Shown here: positions 22,595 to 34,760 of the stretch, piece after piece | How positions within the stretch are numbered: position 1 is the stretch's first letter | Layout: every line of letters begins with the position of its first letter | Notes under the pieces: generated by a model | The model's input: the letters and a program-made list of their open reading frames with translations, nothing else | Told to the model about the DNA's origin: nothing | The model's database searches: none | Position numbers and translations under genes: made by a program | Assembly: GCA_029990175.1 (NCBI GenBank) | Contig: JARKIP010000065.1 | Location: 9,366,501 to 9,430,500, forward strand | Source: Petunia secreta | Taxonomy: Eukaryota > Streptophyta > Magnoliopsida > Solanales > Solanaceae | Direction: 5' to 3' | Length of the DNA: 64,000 bases

Positions 22595-24170
22595 TATGCC
22601 TGCCGAAAGAGATATGACTAATTAAGGATAATACAATAAAAGCAAGCACAAAGAGCGGTCTAAACGACCCCACCAATTTATTTCCAAACTATGTTCCCAA
22701 GCCAATTAACAAGAAAAGTACAAGCGTATGCTCAACAATAAAATTGCATCATCGCCCGCTTGAGTGAAACTTAATGATATGCACCATACACAAACACTTA
22801 TGCTCCAAGCACCAACAATGTGTCATGCCAAATTTAGTAACATCATACTAGCAAATAGAACCATTAGCTACTCAGACTTTACTAAAATATGGCAAAGACA
22901 ACATATGGAACTTTTACAAGTACCACGCATAATGATCAATTGAAACCTTCAATACACTCGCCAAAATATGCAGAAAACTCTCACCCCACACTTATATCGA
23001 CACCTATTGCCAATTGTATTTTTGTAGTTACTCAAATTTCACCAAAATGTCAAAGTTACCTCACATTGGCAATGTTACAAATAGTTGGTGTGCTACATTA
23101 ATGGTGCAAAATCAATTAAGAAACTAGTAATAAGGGCACCACCAATCATCCATACAAACCACAACAACTACAATGTAATGTTTGCTACATGCCAACACAT
23201 CAAGCACAGACAGTAGGACATGCACAATTTCGCGCACAATTTCGCCATAAACCCCACAAACTTCCATAACATCACACTAAATTTCACTTACAAAAACCAT
23301 AACATAGGTATAATTAACACATGTGGGGAATGGGAAAATATTGGAGGCTGTATACATGCTTGTAGAACGGGGGGGTAAATAAGGAATGGGGCTACGTAGT
23401 GGGGGTATGGGGGATTTTGGGTGAAATTGAAAATGAGCAGGGGTTCTCACATAATAAAACAGAGAGAGAAAAGGAAGAGAGGCACACATACCTAGTGGCA
23501 AAGTGGGTGGTCGGCGGGGACAGCAGGTGGCAGTGGGGTGGCTGATCGGAGGAGTAGGGGGGAGTATTTGAAGTGTATGTGTGTGTCTTTTGAAAAGTCT
23601 ACGTATATGTTCTCTTTTTCTATTTTCCATTTTTTATTTTTATTTATAACTAAAAATTTGAAATTTAAAAATATTGTACAAAAATACCTGTCGAGGCGCC
23701 TGGCGCGATGCGGTGGGGATGATTTATTGAGAATTCAATTTTTTCAAAACCTACAGATTTTACCTTACCGCAGTGCGCTATGCTTTGCCTAGCGCCTTGT
23801 GGTAGGCCATGTTTCCTTGGATTTCGATTTTTCAACGTTTTGACCTTATCTTTTTTTCATTCCCGTTCTTTTTGTGATCAATTCTCGAGCACTGACTCAC
23901 TCCGTTTTGCTAGTACCTATCCCTGCACATCAAAAACAACCCAAGCGTAATATCTTAACTAGAACAACTAAAAATCACAAAAAAGCAAGTAAAATTGGGT
24001 GGCCTCCCAACCAGCCCTGATTTAATGTTGTGGCATGCCTCTTTTTTTATTTTTCATGTTTTTCTCTTTTTTATTTATTTTTTTTAGTTTTTTTACAATT
24101 AGAAATACGGGTTACCTCCCGAGAAGCGCCTTGGTTATAGTCGTAGCACGACATTATGCAAGCTCTAATC
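22595..24170 (-). other. Athila spacer between pol and third ORF
   Basis: Non-coding, about 1.6 kb. It contains the phrase GGTTACCTCCCGAGAAGCGC (24112-24131) and a diverged second form near 24000 (GGCCTCCCAACCAGCCCTG). Such repeats follow pol in Solanaceae Athila elements. A GC-rich run (23695-23810) resembles that in the LTR. A Pro/Thr-rich frame at 23277-23630 is not supported as a gene. Confidence 0.5.
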
Positions 24171-24174
24171 ACTC

Positions 24175-25140
24175 CTAAAAGTATAAGATAAAAATCACCT
24201 TGACCTTTTCTTCCATTCCATAGTAACTTTTCAACCTTTGCCTATTTACCTTAAATCTTTTTGAGACATCCTCAGTCTTCACTTCTATAGCTCCATGAGG
24301 TGCTACTTGCACAATTTTAAACGGTCCAAACCACCTCGACTTAAGCTTACTAGGGAACAAACGTACTCAAGAGTTATAAAGCAATACCTATTCACCCGAC
24401 TCAAAACTTCTATCTATTATCCTCTTATCATGCATGTTTTTCATCCTCTCCTTGTATAATCGTGCACTCTTATTATCTTGAAAGTGTCTCTTCTCAAGTT
24501 CATGCAACTCATTGATCCTGCCAGTTGTTGTAAAGTCATAATCCAAAATTACTCTCCTAAGATCCCACAAAGCCCTGCTCTAACTCCACAGACAAGTGAT
24601 ATGCCTTCCCAAACACCATCTTATAAGGCATCATGCCTAAAGGTGTCTTGTAAGCAGTCCTATAAGTCCATAAAGTGTCATCCAGCTTCCTCGCCCAATC
24701 AGTCCTGGTAGCATTTATAGTCTTTTGAAGCACACTTTTAATCTCTCTATTTGAGACCTCAACTTGCCCACTGGTATGTGGGTGGTAAGGTATATCAACT
24801 TTATGATGAACTCCATACTTTTCCAATAACCTCTTGAACACTTGGTTGCAAAAATGACTTACCCCATCACTATGATAGCTCGAGGAGTACGAAATCTAGA
24901 TAAGATGTTCCTTTTAAGGAATTGAGTAACTCCATTGGCATCATTAGTGGGGAGAGCAACAGCCTCGACCAACTTGGAGACGTAATCCACCTGTACAAGT
25001 ATGTACTTGTTACCATAAGAGCTAACAAATGAACCCATAAAATCTATCCCCACATGCCAAATACCTCAACTTCTAAGATCGGTTTCATAAGAATCTCATG
25101 ACAACGAGAGATGTTGCCGGTCCTCTAATACTCATCACAA
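24175..25140 (-). pseudogene. Athila integrase remnant
   Basis: The catalytic core starts MGIDFMGSFVSSYGNKYILV (first Asp retained), followed by VDYVSKLVEAVALPTNDA. The Glu region reads PHTSGQVEVSNREIKSV with the Glu present. The C-terminal part reads KLKSRWFGPFKIVQVAPHG and the element ends its pol there. Frame changes occur near 24850 and 24560, and a stop near 24370. The zinc-binding part upstream (about 25100-25250) is only faintly visible. Confidence 0.8.
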
Positions 25141-25149
25141 GCCCGGACC

Positions 25150-25760
25150 CAAATATTAGCATTCTTGAACAAAATAGGCCAAAACAATCCCGTTCCAACA
25201 CCTTAGCAGCTGTCCGAGTCCCTCAAAAATGTCCTCCATAAGGCGAAGAATGACATGCCTGCAAACCTGTCCGAGTACATCCAAGAACCTTTTATTTTTT
25301 GTAGAGTCAAAATCGTGAGGAATTATTTCACTTATCAGATAGTTTGCAATATCAGCATACCAAGGAATTTCTTCTAGTGTAGTAGCCAATAACTGTTCAT
25401 CCGGAAAATTTTCCCTAATCTCACCTTCCTCAACTTGCTTCTCAGCTCCCTCAAGTCTAGATAAATGGTCTGCAACCTGGTTCTCATAACCTTTACGATA
25501 CGGATCTCCTAATCAAACTCTTGTAACAGCAGCACCCACCGTATCAAATGGGGATTGGATTCCTTCTTCTCAACTAAATACCGGATTGCACCATTGTCTG
25601 TATACACCACCAGTTTTGAACTAAGTAGGAATGAGCAGAACTTGTCAAAGGTGAATACTACATCTAGCATCTCCTTCTCAGTAGTGGTGTAATTCAATTG
25701 CACTCCATTCAGCGTGCGACTGGCATACTAGACTGGGTGCATTATTTTATCTTTCCATTT
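25150..25760 (-). pseudogene. Athila RNase H and connection remnant
   Basis: RNase H motifs: MQLNYTTTEKEMLDVVFTFD (about 25700), then YTDNGAIRYLVEKKESNPH with the Asp of the second motif. The following stretch, EEIPWYADIANYLISEIIPH, is the connection typical of Athila before the integrase zinc finger. Several frames are used, so it is inactive. Confidence 0.75.
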
Positions 25761-26660
25761 CCCAAGCACTGCATCCACAACATAATTACTTGCATCGCAC
25801 ATCAACTCAAAGGGGTCCTCCCAATTAGGTGCTATAATGATTGGTGCCGACACCAACCTATCTTTTAGCTCCTTTAAAGCTATCTTGCACTCATCAGAAA
25901 AAACAAAGGGGTGATCCTTTTCAAGCAATTTACATAAGGGATGAGAGATTTTAGAGAAGTCCTTAATGAACCTCCTATAGAAGCAGGCATGGCCTAAAAA
26001 GCTATGAATTTCCCTCACTGAAGTAGGTTCATGCAACTCCTTATTACCCTTATCTCAATTTCCCTACTTGATACTTGATGTCCTAAGACTATTCCCTCTT
26101 GTACCATAAAATGACACTTCTCCCAAAGCACAAGGTTAGTTTCGATGCACCTTTTCAATACTCTCTCTAAATTAATCAAGCACTCATCAAAAGAATTACC
26201 TACCACAGAAAATTCATCCATAAATACTTCCATAAAATCCTCCACCATGTCCGTTAAAATAGCCATCTTACACCTTTGAAAGGTGGCTAGCGCATTACAT
26301 AAATCAAAGGTCATCCCGTCGAAACACAAAGGTGTCATACGAACATGTAAAGGTAGTTTTCTCTTGGTCCTCAGGGGCAATGTAAATCCGGTTATACCTG
26401 AATAACCATCTATGAAGAAAAAATGGGACCTCCCTGCCAATCTGTCAAGCATCTGATCAGTAAAGGGAAGGAGGAAGTGATCTTTACTAGTGGCCTTGTT
26501 CAACTTTCTACAGTCCATACAAATTCACCTGCCAGTTATAGTTCTAGTGGGGATTAAATCATTATTTTCATTTTTAACCACAGTCGTCTCACCTTTCTTT
26601 GGAACACACTAGACTGGGCTTACCCATTGACTATCAGAAATTGCAGATATTACTTGCATC
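25761..26660 (-). pseudogene. Athila reverse transcriptase remnant
   Basis: The motif block MDCRKLNKATSKDHFLLPF (about 26515) is followed by FIDGYSGITGFTLP and then the catalytic region FMEVFMDEFSVVGNSF (about 26230). The family form is F-M-D-D-F, so the second catalytic Asp has become Glu. The thumb and the start of RNase H (HSFLGHACFYRRFIKDFSKI) lie in the next frame. It is broken near 26020 and upstream of 26520. Confidence 0.85.
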
Positions 26661-27800
26661 CAGCCATTATTTCTTTCTTTACTACCGCTTTCATGTTCAA
26701 AACTAATCTCCTTTGATGCTCTATTGAAGGTTTGGCACCGTTCTCCAACAGAATCTTTTGTATGCAAAAAGCTGGGCTGATTCCCTTGATGTCAGCAATA
26801 GTCCATCCAATCGCTTGCTTGCACTCCTTCAAAACCTACTTTAACCTTTCTACCTGCACATCTGACAAACTAGATGAAATAATAACATGCAAAGTAGAGT
26901 TAGGTCGAAAGAAAACATATTTGAGGTGCTCTGCAATGGTTTAAGCTCCAACTGAGGGGCTTCCTCTATAGATGGTTTTGAGGGTGGCGCTATCCTATTA
27001 GCTAAATCAAGTGGCTCAAATCGTGGTTCTCTATCCCAAAACTCGCGCCCTTCTAGGGCCAATATAAACTCATCCCATTCCTCGCCATCAAGGATGTTCA
27101 TATTCATCAGACAAGCCTCTAATGGGTCATTGGGATAGTAGGACTTATCCTCCTCAAAGTCATCCACCTCTAACACATTAGCCATGGAATAATTTGCAAA
27201 CTCACTAGGTCTCTTCATGGATTTTTGGACACTAAAGGTCACCTCCTCATCATTCAACCTCATCGTCATCTCACCAGCCTTACAATCTAAAATAGCCTTC
27301 CCCATAGCAAGGAACGGTCTCCCTAAAATAATAGGGGTCTCCTTATCAACTGCACAATCAAGAATTACAAAGTTTGCAAGGAACACAAATTTATCCACTT
27401 GTACTAGCACATCATCTAAAATTCATGCAGGTCTCTTAACACTCCTATCAACTAATTGAAGACTCATAGAGGTGGGTCTTGCTCTACCAAAACCAAGATT
27501 TTTATAGATAGACAAGGGCATCAAATTTATACTAGCTCCTAAATCAAGTAAGGCTCTAGCAAAAGTATGCTTATCAATCATGCAAGGTATAGTAAAACTA
27601 CCTAATTCTGCCAGCTTTTGAGCAACAGGCTTAGTCACCATAGCACTGCAAGTGTGAGTCAGAGTGATTGTAGCCAGATCCTGAAAATCAAAATTTCTAG
27701 ACAAAAGATCTTTCACCCTTTTAGCATAACCAGGCACATCTCTAATTGCTTCAAGTAAAGGAATGTTGACATGTAATCTCTTAAGCATGTCAATGAATCA
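26661..27800 (-). pseudogene. Athila protease and linker remnant
   Basis: The protease active site reads ALLDLGASINLMPLSIY (about 27550), the normal Athila form with Asp and Gly-Ala-Ser. The second half has IILGRPFLAMGKAILDCK (about 27330), the end motif of the domain. A stop between VKRPA and the next block (27423) separates the halves. The linker to RT includes ENGAKPSIEHQRRLVLNMK near 26770. The N-terminal side reads LHVNIPLLEAIRDVPGYAK and is cut at 27800, where gag should lie. Confidence 0.8.
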
Positions 27801-28110
27801 TGTTGGATTTATCTGAATAAAAGAGTCCACCCATAAAGGGGTGCTCATAATATCTATCCAGATAAAAAGATAAATTACCTGATAGAGTCCTATAAGAGGA
27901 CAACTACTATTTTATACAATTATAAATACCGTAAAAGGCTCAAATAAAAAAACAGACTTTTCAATACAGTGCTTCCTACTTCTCTCTATCAAATAAACTA
28001 TGTGTTTATTAACTTAATCAACTTAGTGCTTATTGTCCGAATATGTATGTTAAACATAGTACTTGTGTTTAGAAATTCCTTCTTTAGATCCTCACTATAT
28101 TTTTTTAATT
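27801..28110 (+). repeat. Probable 5' LTR or leader of the Copia fragment
   Basis: AT-rich non-coding sequence starting with TG and holding a TATA-like box, upstream of the gag start. No second copy is in the window, so its 3' end and its LTR status cannot be verified. Confidence 0.35.
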
Positions 28111-28121
28111 TTGTTAAAAGA

Positions 28122-28900
28122 ATGTCTACTGCTGCTAAGAACATTGTTTCTGAGCTCAACAAAGGGTTGAAATTCAATGGTGACAACTATGAGACCTAGA
28201 GCTTAAAATTTCAATATGTGCTTGAAGAGCAAGAGGCTCTGGAGGCAATTAATATCGTCATGGATGAGCCTGAGGAAGGCACCACGACTCAGCATAGGCA
28301 TGACCGTGCAACTTATGGCACTTAGAAAAAGAAAGACTCCTTGGCTCGCATTACGTTGCTGAGCACCTTAGATGATGATATCTTAAGGGAATTTAAGGAT
28401 CACCAAAGAGCTATGGGTCTTTGGGTTGCTTTGAAGAATAGTTTTGGTACATGTTCTATTGAAATGCTACGATCCTTAACAATCAAGTTTGACTCATATA
28501 AGAAGCGCCCAAAATATTCCGTGAGAACTCATCTGAGGCTTATGACAAACATGATTGGGGAGTTAAAAGATGCTGGTCATGTTTTGACTGATGAGCAACA
28601 AGTTCAAGTTGTCATACAGTCCTTACCTAATTCTTGAGATCATATGAAGATGCATTTGACCCACAATCAGCTAATCAAGACTCTGGAAGATGTCCGAGAT
28701 CTCTTAAGCTTGAAGAGGATCGGCTTGAGGCATCTAAGCCAACAACTGAGTTGCATATGGCAACATCCTCTAAGGCCAAATGTGGCTCAAAGAAAAAGAA
28801 TTGGGATAAGAAAAGAGGACCAACTTAGTCTCAGCCTTCTAAAAGAGCAAGGGCAGAATAACAAGGCAATAACAAACGTCCCAAACGTATCAATGTTGCA
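28122..28900 (+). pseudogene. gag remnant of the Copia fragment
   Basis: The ATG at 28122 opens MSTAAKNIVSELNKGLKFNG, with TAG after 24 codons (near 28197) and another stop near 28323. The capsid-type region continues in frame with LWVALKNSFGTC and LRLMTNMIGELKDAGHVLTD, which is Copia gag. A frameshift occurs near 28636. The first ORF would bind the element RNA in the particle; this copy cannot make it whole. Confidence 0.75.
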
Positions 28901-31580
28901 AAGGTGAAATGCTTTAACTGTGACAAAAAGGGTCACTATGTTAAGGATTGCTCTGAGCCTCCTAGAAAGATATTTCACAAAACTCAAACTAGTGAACTTT
29001 ATGTTTCTAGTTCAGTGTTTTTGACTGAATCTAATCCTTTATGGATTGTAGACTCGGGAGCAAAGGACCACAAAACGAGGGAACGCAATTCTTTTATAGA
29101 GTTTCGGTGTATTTCACGTGGAACAAAGTGGATTTATTTGGGCAACAACAATAAGGTTGCTGTTGAAGGGATCGGTACATGCAAGTTAGTCTTGTGTGGT
29201 GGTCGACACCTATTACTACATGATGTTCTCTATGCTCCAGGAATTCGCCGGAATATTATTTCTGTTATTGGTTTGCTTAGGCTTGGCTTTAGCTTGTTTT
29301 TCCATGACAATTCTGTCAAATTGACTTTAGGTTCAACTTTATTCGGTTTTGATCATGTGAGCGGAGGTTTTATTATTATGGATTTGGATTATGATTCATT
29401 TAATAATAATGCTAGTTTTTCTATGTTTGTTCCCTCATATAAATATGATAGTGATGTAAACATATGGCATGCTAGACTTGGTCATATCATATTGGCCAGC
29501 AAAGAATGTAAAGGTTAGCAAAACAAGGTTTGCTTACTGGCATTGAACATGTGGAATTGTCCACTTGTGAAAGTTGTCTAGCAGGAAAATCTGCAAGAAA
29601 ACCCTTCGGTAAAGAGACTAGAGCTGAATATCCCTTGCAATTAGTCCATTAAGAAATCTGTGCGCCTATGAATATTAGGGCTAGGCATGGAGCATACTAT
29701 TTCATCATATTTATAGATGACTACACTCGTTTCGGTTATGTCTATTTAATTTCCCCCAAATCAGAAGCAATAAGTTGTTTCCAATGCTATATGAGCTTAG
29801 TGGAAAATCAATTAGACAAGAAGATAAAAGTTCTTTGAGCTGACAGAGGTCGAGAGTACTTGTCAACCCAATTTAATGAATTATGTGATGGAAAGGGAAT
29901 TGTTCATCAGTTGACTATCCCAAATACTCCACAACAAAATGGTGTTGCGGAGAGAAGAAAAAGGACGCTTCTGGAAATGGTTAGGTCAATGATGGCACAA
30001 GCTAACCTCCCAATTAGTTATTGGGGTGATGCACTGCTTACTGCTACCTATGTACTAAACCGACTGCCTACAAAATCAGTTGCTACCACTCCATATGAGT
30101 TATGGACTGGAAGACCACCCAAGCTAAGTGTATTAAGACCTTGGGGTTGCGCTGCCTATACACATGATTCTTCTCACAAACATGGAAAATTAGGCCCGAG
30201 AGGAAAGAAAAGTATCTTTATAGGATTCTCACAAACCTCTAAGGATTATGTGTTAATAGGTCAGCGAGACAGTGGGAGCGTAACTGAATTTGAATCACGA
30301 GATGTCACATTCTTAGAGGATGAGTTTCCTAAAAAAAGGAGAGGTAGGTCAAGACCTAGCCTTGTTTGAAAGGATCAAGATGTACAAAGATCACTTCATT
30401 CGAGTGGGAGAAATTTAACTGATGATGAATTTGTTTCACATCAACAACCTCTTTCATCATCGGAGGCGAATGTAAGTAATCATTCGACATCAAACAGTGA
30501 CCAAATGGATCTTGTTCCAAGTGGGAGCGAGATGGTCGCTGATATTGTTCCAAGTGGGAGCAGGATAGATGTTCTTGATCCAAGTGGGAGCAACGTTGAT
30601 CCAAGTAGGAACAACGAAGAAGAATCACAAAAAGGACGTGGTTTACGTAAAAAGATTCCCTGCCGATGATTTGATGTCGAAGGTGCTGAACTTTTTATGT
30701 TGTTCTTACAAGTAGAAAACGAGCCTAAAAATGAAAAAAGAGGCTCTCTCATGCCCTTCTAAGGAAAAATGGATAAAAGCAATGGAAGATAAAATAGAGT
30801 CAATGTGAGTCCACAAAGTCTGGGAACTAGTTGATCTCCCAAAAGAATGCAGAGCTATTGGGAGCAAATGGGCTCTCAAGATTAAGCTCAAGGCTGATGG
30901 CACAACTGAGAGATATAAGGCTCGACTGGTGGCGAAAGGTTATACACAATAGGTAGGAATAGACTACGAAGAGACTTTCTCACCTGTTTTGCGATTTAAC
31001 TCAATTTGCCTGATTCTAGCTATAGTAGCAAGTTTAGATCTTGAATCACATCAGATGGATGTAAAGACTGCCTTTCTCAATGGAGAAATAGATGAAGAAA
31101 TTTATATGGAAAAACCTGAATGTTTCATTGAAAAAGGTCACGAACAAAAGGTTTGTAGACTTTTGAAGTCTATTTATGGCCTCAAACAATCTTCAAGGCA
31201 GTGGTATATATACTTTCAAAATGTGATCATATCCAATGGTTTTACAATGGTTGATGAAGACCATTGTGTTTATACCAAGAGATCAAGAAATAAGCTTGTA
31301 ATTCTGACATTGTATGTCGATGATATGCTTATAGCTGGAAATGATATTGAGTTATTAAACGAGGTAAAGGCCTGATTTTCATCTCAATTTGAGATGAAAG
31401 ATATGGGTGAAGCTGCATATATTCTTGGAATCAAGATTTCAAGAGATCGTCCTAAGAAACTATTGTATCTCTCTCAGGAGAATTACATTAAGAAAATTCG
31501 TGAACGATTTAATATGCAGAATAGCAACCCAATTGACACTCCTATCAGCAAGAGTGTACCATGTGAGAGCACCCTTAGTT
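28901..31580 (+). pseudogene. pol remnant of the Copia fragment
   Basis: Zinc knuckle CFNCDKKGHYVKDC (28910-28951), protease WIVDSGAKDHKT (about 29050), and an integrase zinc domain starting HARLGHI with ESCLAGK. The integrase core has FIDDYTRFGYVYL (about 29710), ADRGREYLSTQF (about 29840, after a TGA) and NGVAERRKRTLLEM with the catalytic Glu. RT has QMDVKTAFLNGEIDEEIYME (about 31050) and an intact catalytic YVDDMLIAG (about 31317). A stop lies near 31375, then MKDMGEAAYILGIKI. RNase H is missing. At least six stops or frameshifts are visible. Confidence 0.85.
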
Positions 31581-31599
31581 AAGGTTGAGTCGAACCTCT

Positions 31600-32290
31600 T
31601 CACCAGAGTAGATTGAGTTTCTTCTTAAGAAATCTCATTGCTTTTGACGGCTGTATAATAAGCAGCAATATGCTCATCCAGATCAGTAATTCTGTCGTAC
31701 TTAAGATTATTCGGTAGGAGTATATACTTTGGTACACAGACCGGTGCAGTACTTGCCTTATATAAATGTTTGTAGAACTTCTTCTCATCTGCGGTGGTAA
31801 CCTGGAGTGGAGCACCCAGTACGTTAGCGATCCGATCATGGATGGCCTTCATCTTCTTCGGTATGTCCCGTATGACAGGTGTTCCCTTAAGATCATAATT
31901 GTTGACCATTGTCAAGCTTCCAGGGGCGGTATCCATATTGAGCCTGCGATTAGCAACGGATGCTGGTGATTCCTTTATAGGCGCTGGTCCTCGCAGGGAT
32001 GCTGCCCTCTGAGACGATCCAACAAACATTGCTCCTAATTTTTGAGTCATGCTTTCAACCATGTTGACCGAATTTTCCTTTGCTTGGGTCTTGAGGATAT
32101 CAACAATGAAATCTTTGAACCTAGAATTACCTCCGTGCAGTTTATCGTCTTCACCGTCACTAACTACATGGACTGGTTCTTTGGCAGGATTCCTTGACTA
32201 TTCGTTGGGATCGCTAGGATCCTGTATAAAATCATCTCCTGTGCTAGTAGTGTTCTTCGGAACATTGTCATTGTCATCTGACATGACTGC
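31600..32290 (-). pseudogene. Tat gag remnant
   Basis: The start MSDDNDNVPKNTTSTGDD lies near 32284, and a TAG follows near 32200. From 32062 the frame is open to about 31625 and reads MVESMTQKLGAMF, a linker, then KKFYKHLYKASTAP and YDRITDLDEHIAAYYTAVKS. The DPDEHI-like block is the start of the Gypsy capsid domain. The rest of gag is missing. This region is longer than the gag left in Tat copies A and B. Confidence 0.7.
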
Positions 32291-32343
32291 GCTTTCCTTC
32301 TTAGAAACCTACAATTGCCTAGGCCCGACTGTGGGCGCCAAAT

Positions 32344-32797
32344 TGTTTAGGCCTAAATTTGGTCATTTAGGTAAAATAATTAAATTTGTTAGAGGGTCAC
32401 AAGCAATACAATGATATGTAGGAAAAGTAAGTAAAAACTGAGAGAAAATTAATACATAAGAAAGTAATAATTTTATTCCTTGAGAATAGTCAGATTCGAT
32501 GTGAATCGCTTAATGTACAATACAATGTTAAGGAGGGTATTTATAGAAGAGATTTATCCATTCCTAATTATCGTAAAATAAAAAGACTAATTATGTCATG
32601 GTTCTGTAAACTCAAGGCGGTGGTATATACGAAACCTTAATTAGGAGACTGTAAACCCTAAGGCGGCGGAATGTATGCCTTGTATTGAGGAGCAGGCGTG
32701 TATCCTCTGCGCCTGTTGACTTGTAAGCTAAGTCTAGTCTGGCCAGCTGGACTCGTATCCCCGTAATCATAGATGGCTTATTTTTGTGCACACACCA
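32344..32797 (-). repeat. Tat LTR between copy B integrase and the gag fragment
   Basis: About 454 bp, TGTTTAGGCC to CACACCA on the plus strand, homologous to 1621-2092 (inverted) and 45661-46124 (same orientation). It carries a TATA-like TATAAATA (element strand) near 32545. It is followed on the minus strand by a Tat primer site. Confidence 0.85.
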
Positions 32798-33830
32798 GGT
32801 ACTCTATCTTGAAGAAGCGCAAATTAGTCTTTCCATTGTAATACTTCTCCGAATAGTACTGCTCCACTTGTTGTTTCTAGGATGATAGGTGTATTGCTGC
32901 TAACTCTCTACGTTCGTCCAATAGGTCAAGCGAGACTGCTAAGGCCTCGTTGTTTGATAACTCCTCAACAGACGATCAACCAGACAAGATTCACCTATCT
33001 CCATGGGGATCATAGCGTCCGCTCCATATGTCAGTGAGAATGAGGTTTCTCCTGTACTTGTTTTTGCCGTTGTGCGGTAGGCCCATATAACTCCTAGTAA
33101 CTTTTTCCATCACTTACCTTTATCTTCCTCAAGCCGCTTCTTCATGCTTTCCATGATGGTCTTGTTCGAATATTCAGCCTGCCCATTCTCTGAGGGGTGG
33201 TGAGGTGTTGATATTATACTCTTGATTTTCCAATCCTTTAGGAACTCCGTGACTTTGGCTCCTACAAACTGGGGTCCATTTTGCAGGTGATTCCGATAGG
33301 GACTCCGAATCGGCACATAATGTTCTTCAAGATAAACTGTAATACCTCCTGCTCTCGGATTCGGGCATAAGGTTCCACTTCAACGCACCTGGTGGAGTAA
33401 TCAGTCATTATGAGGAAGAACTTGACACCTCCGGATGCTTTGGGAATGGGTCCCATGATGTCCATTCCCCACTTCATGAAAGGATATGGTTCAATTACTG
33501 AGTGTAGATGCTCTGCTAGCTGATGAAACACATCGAAAAATCATTGGTAATCGCCGCATGCTCTGATGAGTTTGCTCGCATCTTTTTTCAATCCGGGGCC
33601 AGAAATAGCCTGCTCTGATTACCTTCCAGGCTGGGGCCCTTCCTCCGGAGCGGTTCCCGCAAGATTCTTCATGAATTTCCCTTAGTACATAGTCGAATTG
33701 CGTTGGACCAAGGCACTTAGCGAGTGGGCCGCTAAACATTCGACGGTGTAACTCTCCATTAATCAAGCAGTAATGGGCCGCTTGCATCCTTAACTACTTA
33801 CTTTCCTTCTTTTCTCTAGGGAGTGTTCTG
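32798..33830 (-). pseudogene. Tat copy B integrase remnant
   Basis: The zinc-binding part starts near 33790 (HYCLINGELHRRMFSGPLAK). The core begins KWGMDIMGPIPKASGGVKFF (about 33475, first Asp kept), followed by YSTRCVEVEPYARI. The Glu region is HHPSENGQAEYSNKTIMES (about 33210). The C-terminal part is cut in the middle of a motif, FKIEYLV, by the adjacent LTR at 32797. Frames change near 33500, 33280 and 33110. Confidence 0.8.
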
Positions 33831-34760
33831 TTGTTCAAGTGTTCGATCAGCGTATGACACCAAGCCCAGACGAGCCTTGTGGTCTTAACTTCAAGGTGTT
33901 GCAGGTCTGAGTAAGTTAATTCGATAACCGCCTTCGGACTCTCCATATTCATCTATGTGGTTGCTGCTAAGCTGGCTAATTCTTCGGCCTCTTTTTGTTC
34001 TCCTCTCTTGGTATTTAAGCAAATATCAACTTGTGAAACTTTTTCAAGCGGGCCTCCATTTTAGCTAAATACTCCTGCATACGAGCGTCTTTAGCTGCAA
34101 ACATTCCATTCACTTGATTGACCACCAGTTGGAAGTCGCTGTAAAGACTGACTTCCCTAGCCCCCAATATGTAGGCTAATTCAAATTCAAGAGCTTGAAT
34201 TATGACTCATATTCTGCTTCATTATTCGTAATCAACGGGAAGCTGATGGCTTTACGAAAAGCTTTCCCATATGGGAATTAATTACCATGCCGAGGCTGGC
34301 CCCTTTGACGTTCGACACTCCATCCGTGTGGATTACCCATTCCTTGGGGGTGACTCCCTCTATTGTCTTCAACTTATCTTCGTCCTTTGGCATCATATCG
34401 ATATTGAAGTCGAAGTTTGTGAGGACCTATAATTTAAGGGTCGTGCACGACTTGTAAATAATGTCATACTCCCCTAGTTCCACGGCCCATTTTGCTTGCC
34501 GTCTTGAAATTTTGGACTTATGCAAAATGGTTCGTTATGGGAAGGATGATACGACGACGATCGTGTGGCTTTGAAAGTGTGGCTGCAACTTTCTTGCTAT
34601 GATAACTATTTCCAGTAGCTTCTCCAAGTGTTGATAGCGTGTGTCCGCATCCAAGGGGAATTTAAAGACATAGTATATGGGTGACTTCACCCCTTTCTGT
34701 TCTCGTACGAGGACTACACTTACCGCTACTTCTGATACAACATGATACAAAAACAGTTGT
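33831..34760 (-). pseudogene. Tat copy B RNase H domains
   Basis: The classical RNase H is at 34750-34440 (ADTRYQHLEKLLEIVIIARK, then HFQSHTIVVVSSFP). A second RNase H-like domain follows, recognisable from WVIHTDGVSNVKGASLGMVI near 34340 and the DFQLVVNQVNG-like block near 34120. The double arrangement is a Tat-lineage trait and matches copy A (4310-5030). Stops interrupt both. Confidence 0.65.

Larger units (their letters stand above)
6310..27800 (-). mobile_element. Decayed Athila-type Ty3/Gypsy retrotransposon with nested insertions
   Basis: Read on the minus strand: protease, RT, RNase H and integrase (27788-24175), a long spacer, a downstream ORF (22594-21394), another spacer, and the 3' LTR. 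The LTR is split into three pieces (about 6310-6822, 9072-9439 and 19047 to about 19470) by a LINE-like element and a SIRE-type Copia element. Lineage evidence: protease DLGASINLMPLSI, RT motif F-M-D-D-F-type, integrase SNREIKSVLQKT, and the extra ORF after pol. The gag and 5' LTR are absent beyond 27800, where a Copia fragment begins. The left end is approximate. Confidence 0.8.
27801..31580 (+). mobile_element. Truncated, decayed Ty1/Copia element (lineage not assigned)
   Basis: It begins TGTTGGATTT exactly where Athila homology stops. An AT-rich leader or LTR with a TATA-like run (TATAAATA near 27921) is followed by gag and pol in Copia order up to the C-terminal side of RT. Homology ends at 31580, where a Tat LTR-gag fragment in the other orientation starts. 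No 3' LTR and no clear primer site were found. Many stops make it inactive. It is unlike the SIRE family and lacks the GGAMCWGKTCC palindromes. Confidence 0.8.
31581..32797 (-). mobile_element. Tat-type LTR plus gag fragment
   Basis: Read on the minus strand: an LTR (32797-32344), a primer site TTTGGCGCCCACAGTC, then a gag start and about 700 bp of gag, ending abruptly at 31581 against the Copia fragment. Upstream of its LTR, without a gap, lies the integrase of Tat copy B, in the same orientation. It is therefore either an element that inserted into copy B's integrase region and was then truncated, or the product of recombination between two Tat copies. Confidence 0.7.

Noticed and set aside
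23277..23630. Pro/Thr-rich minus frame
   Set aside because: In an Athila spacer, compositionally biased, with no motif; not supported as a gene.
24175..27800. Endogenous pararetrovirus
   Set aside because: An integrase core is present downstream of RT and an LTR remnant flanks it, so it is an LTR retrotransposon.
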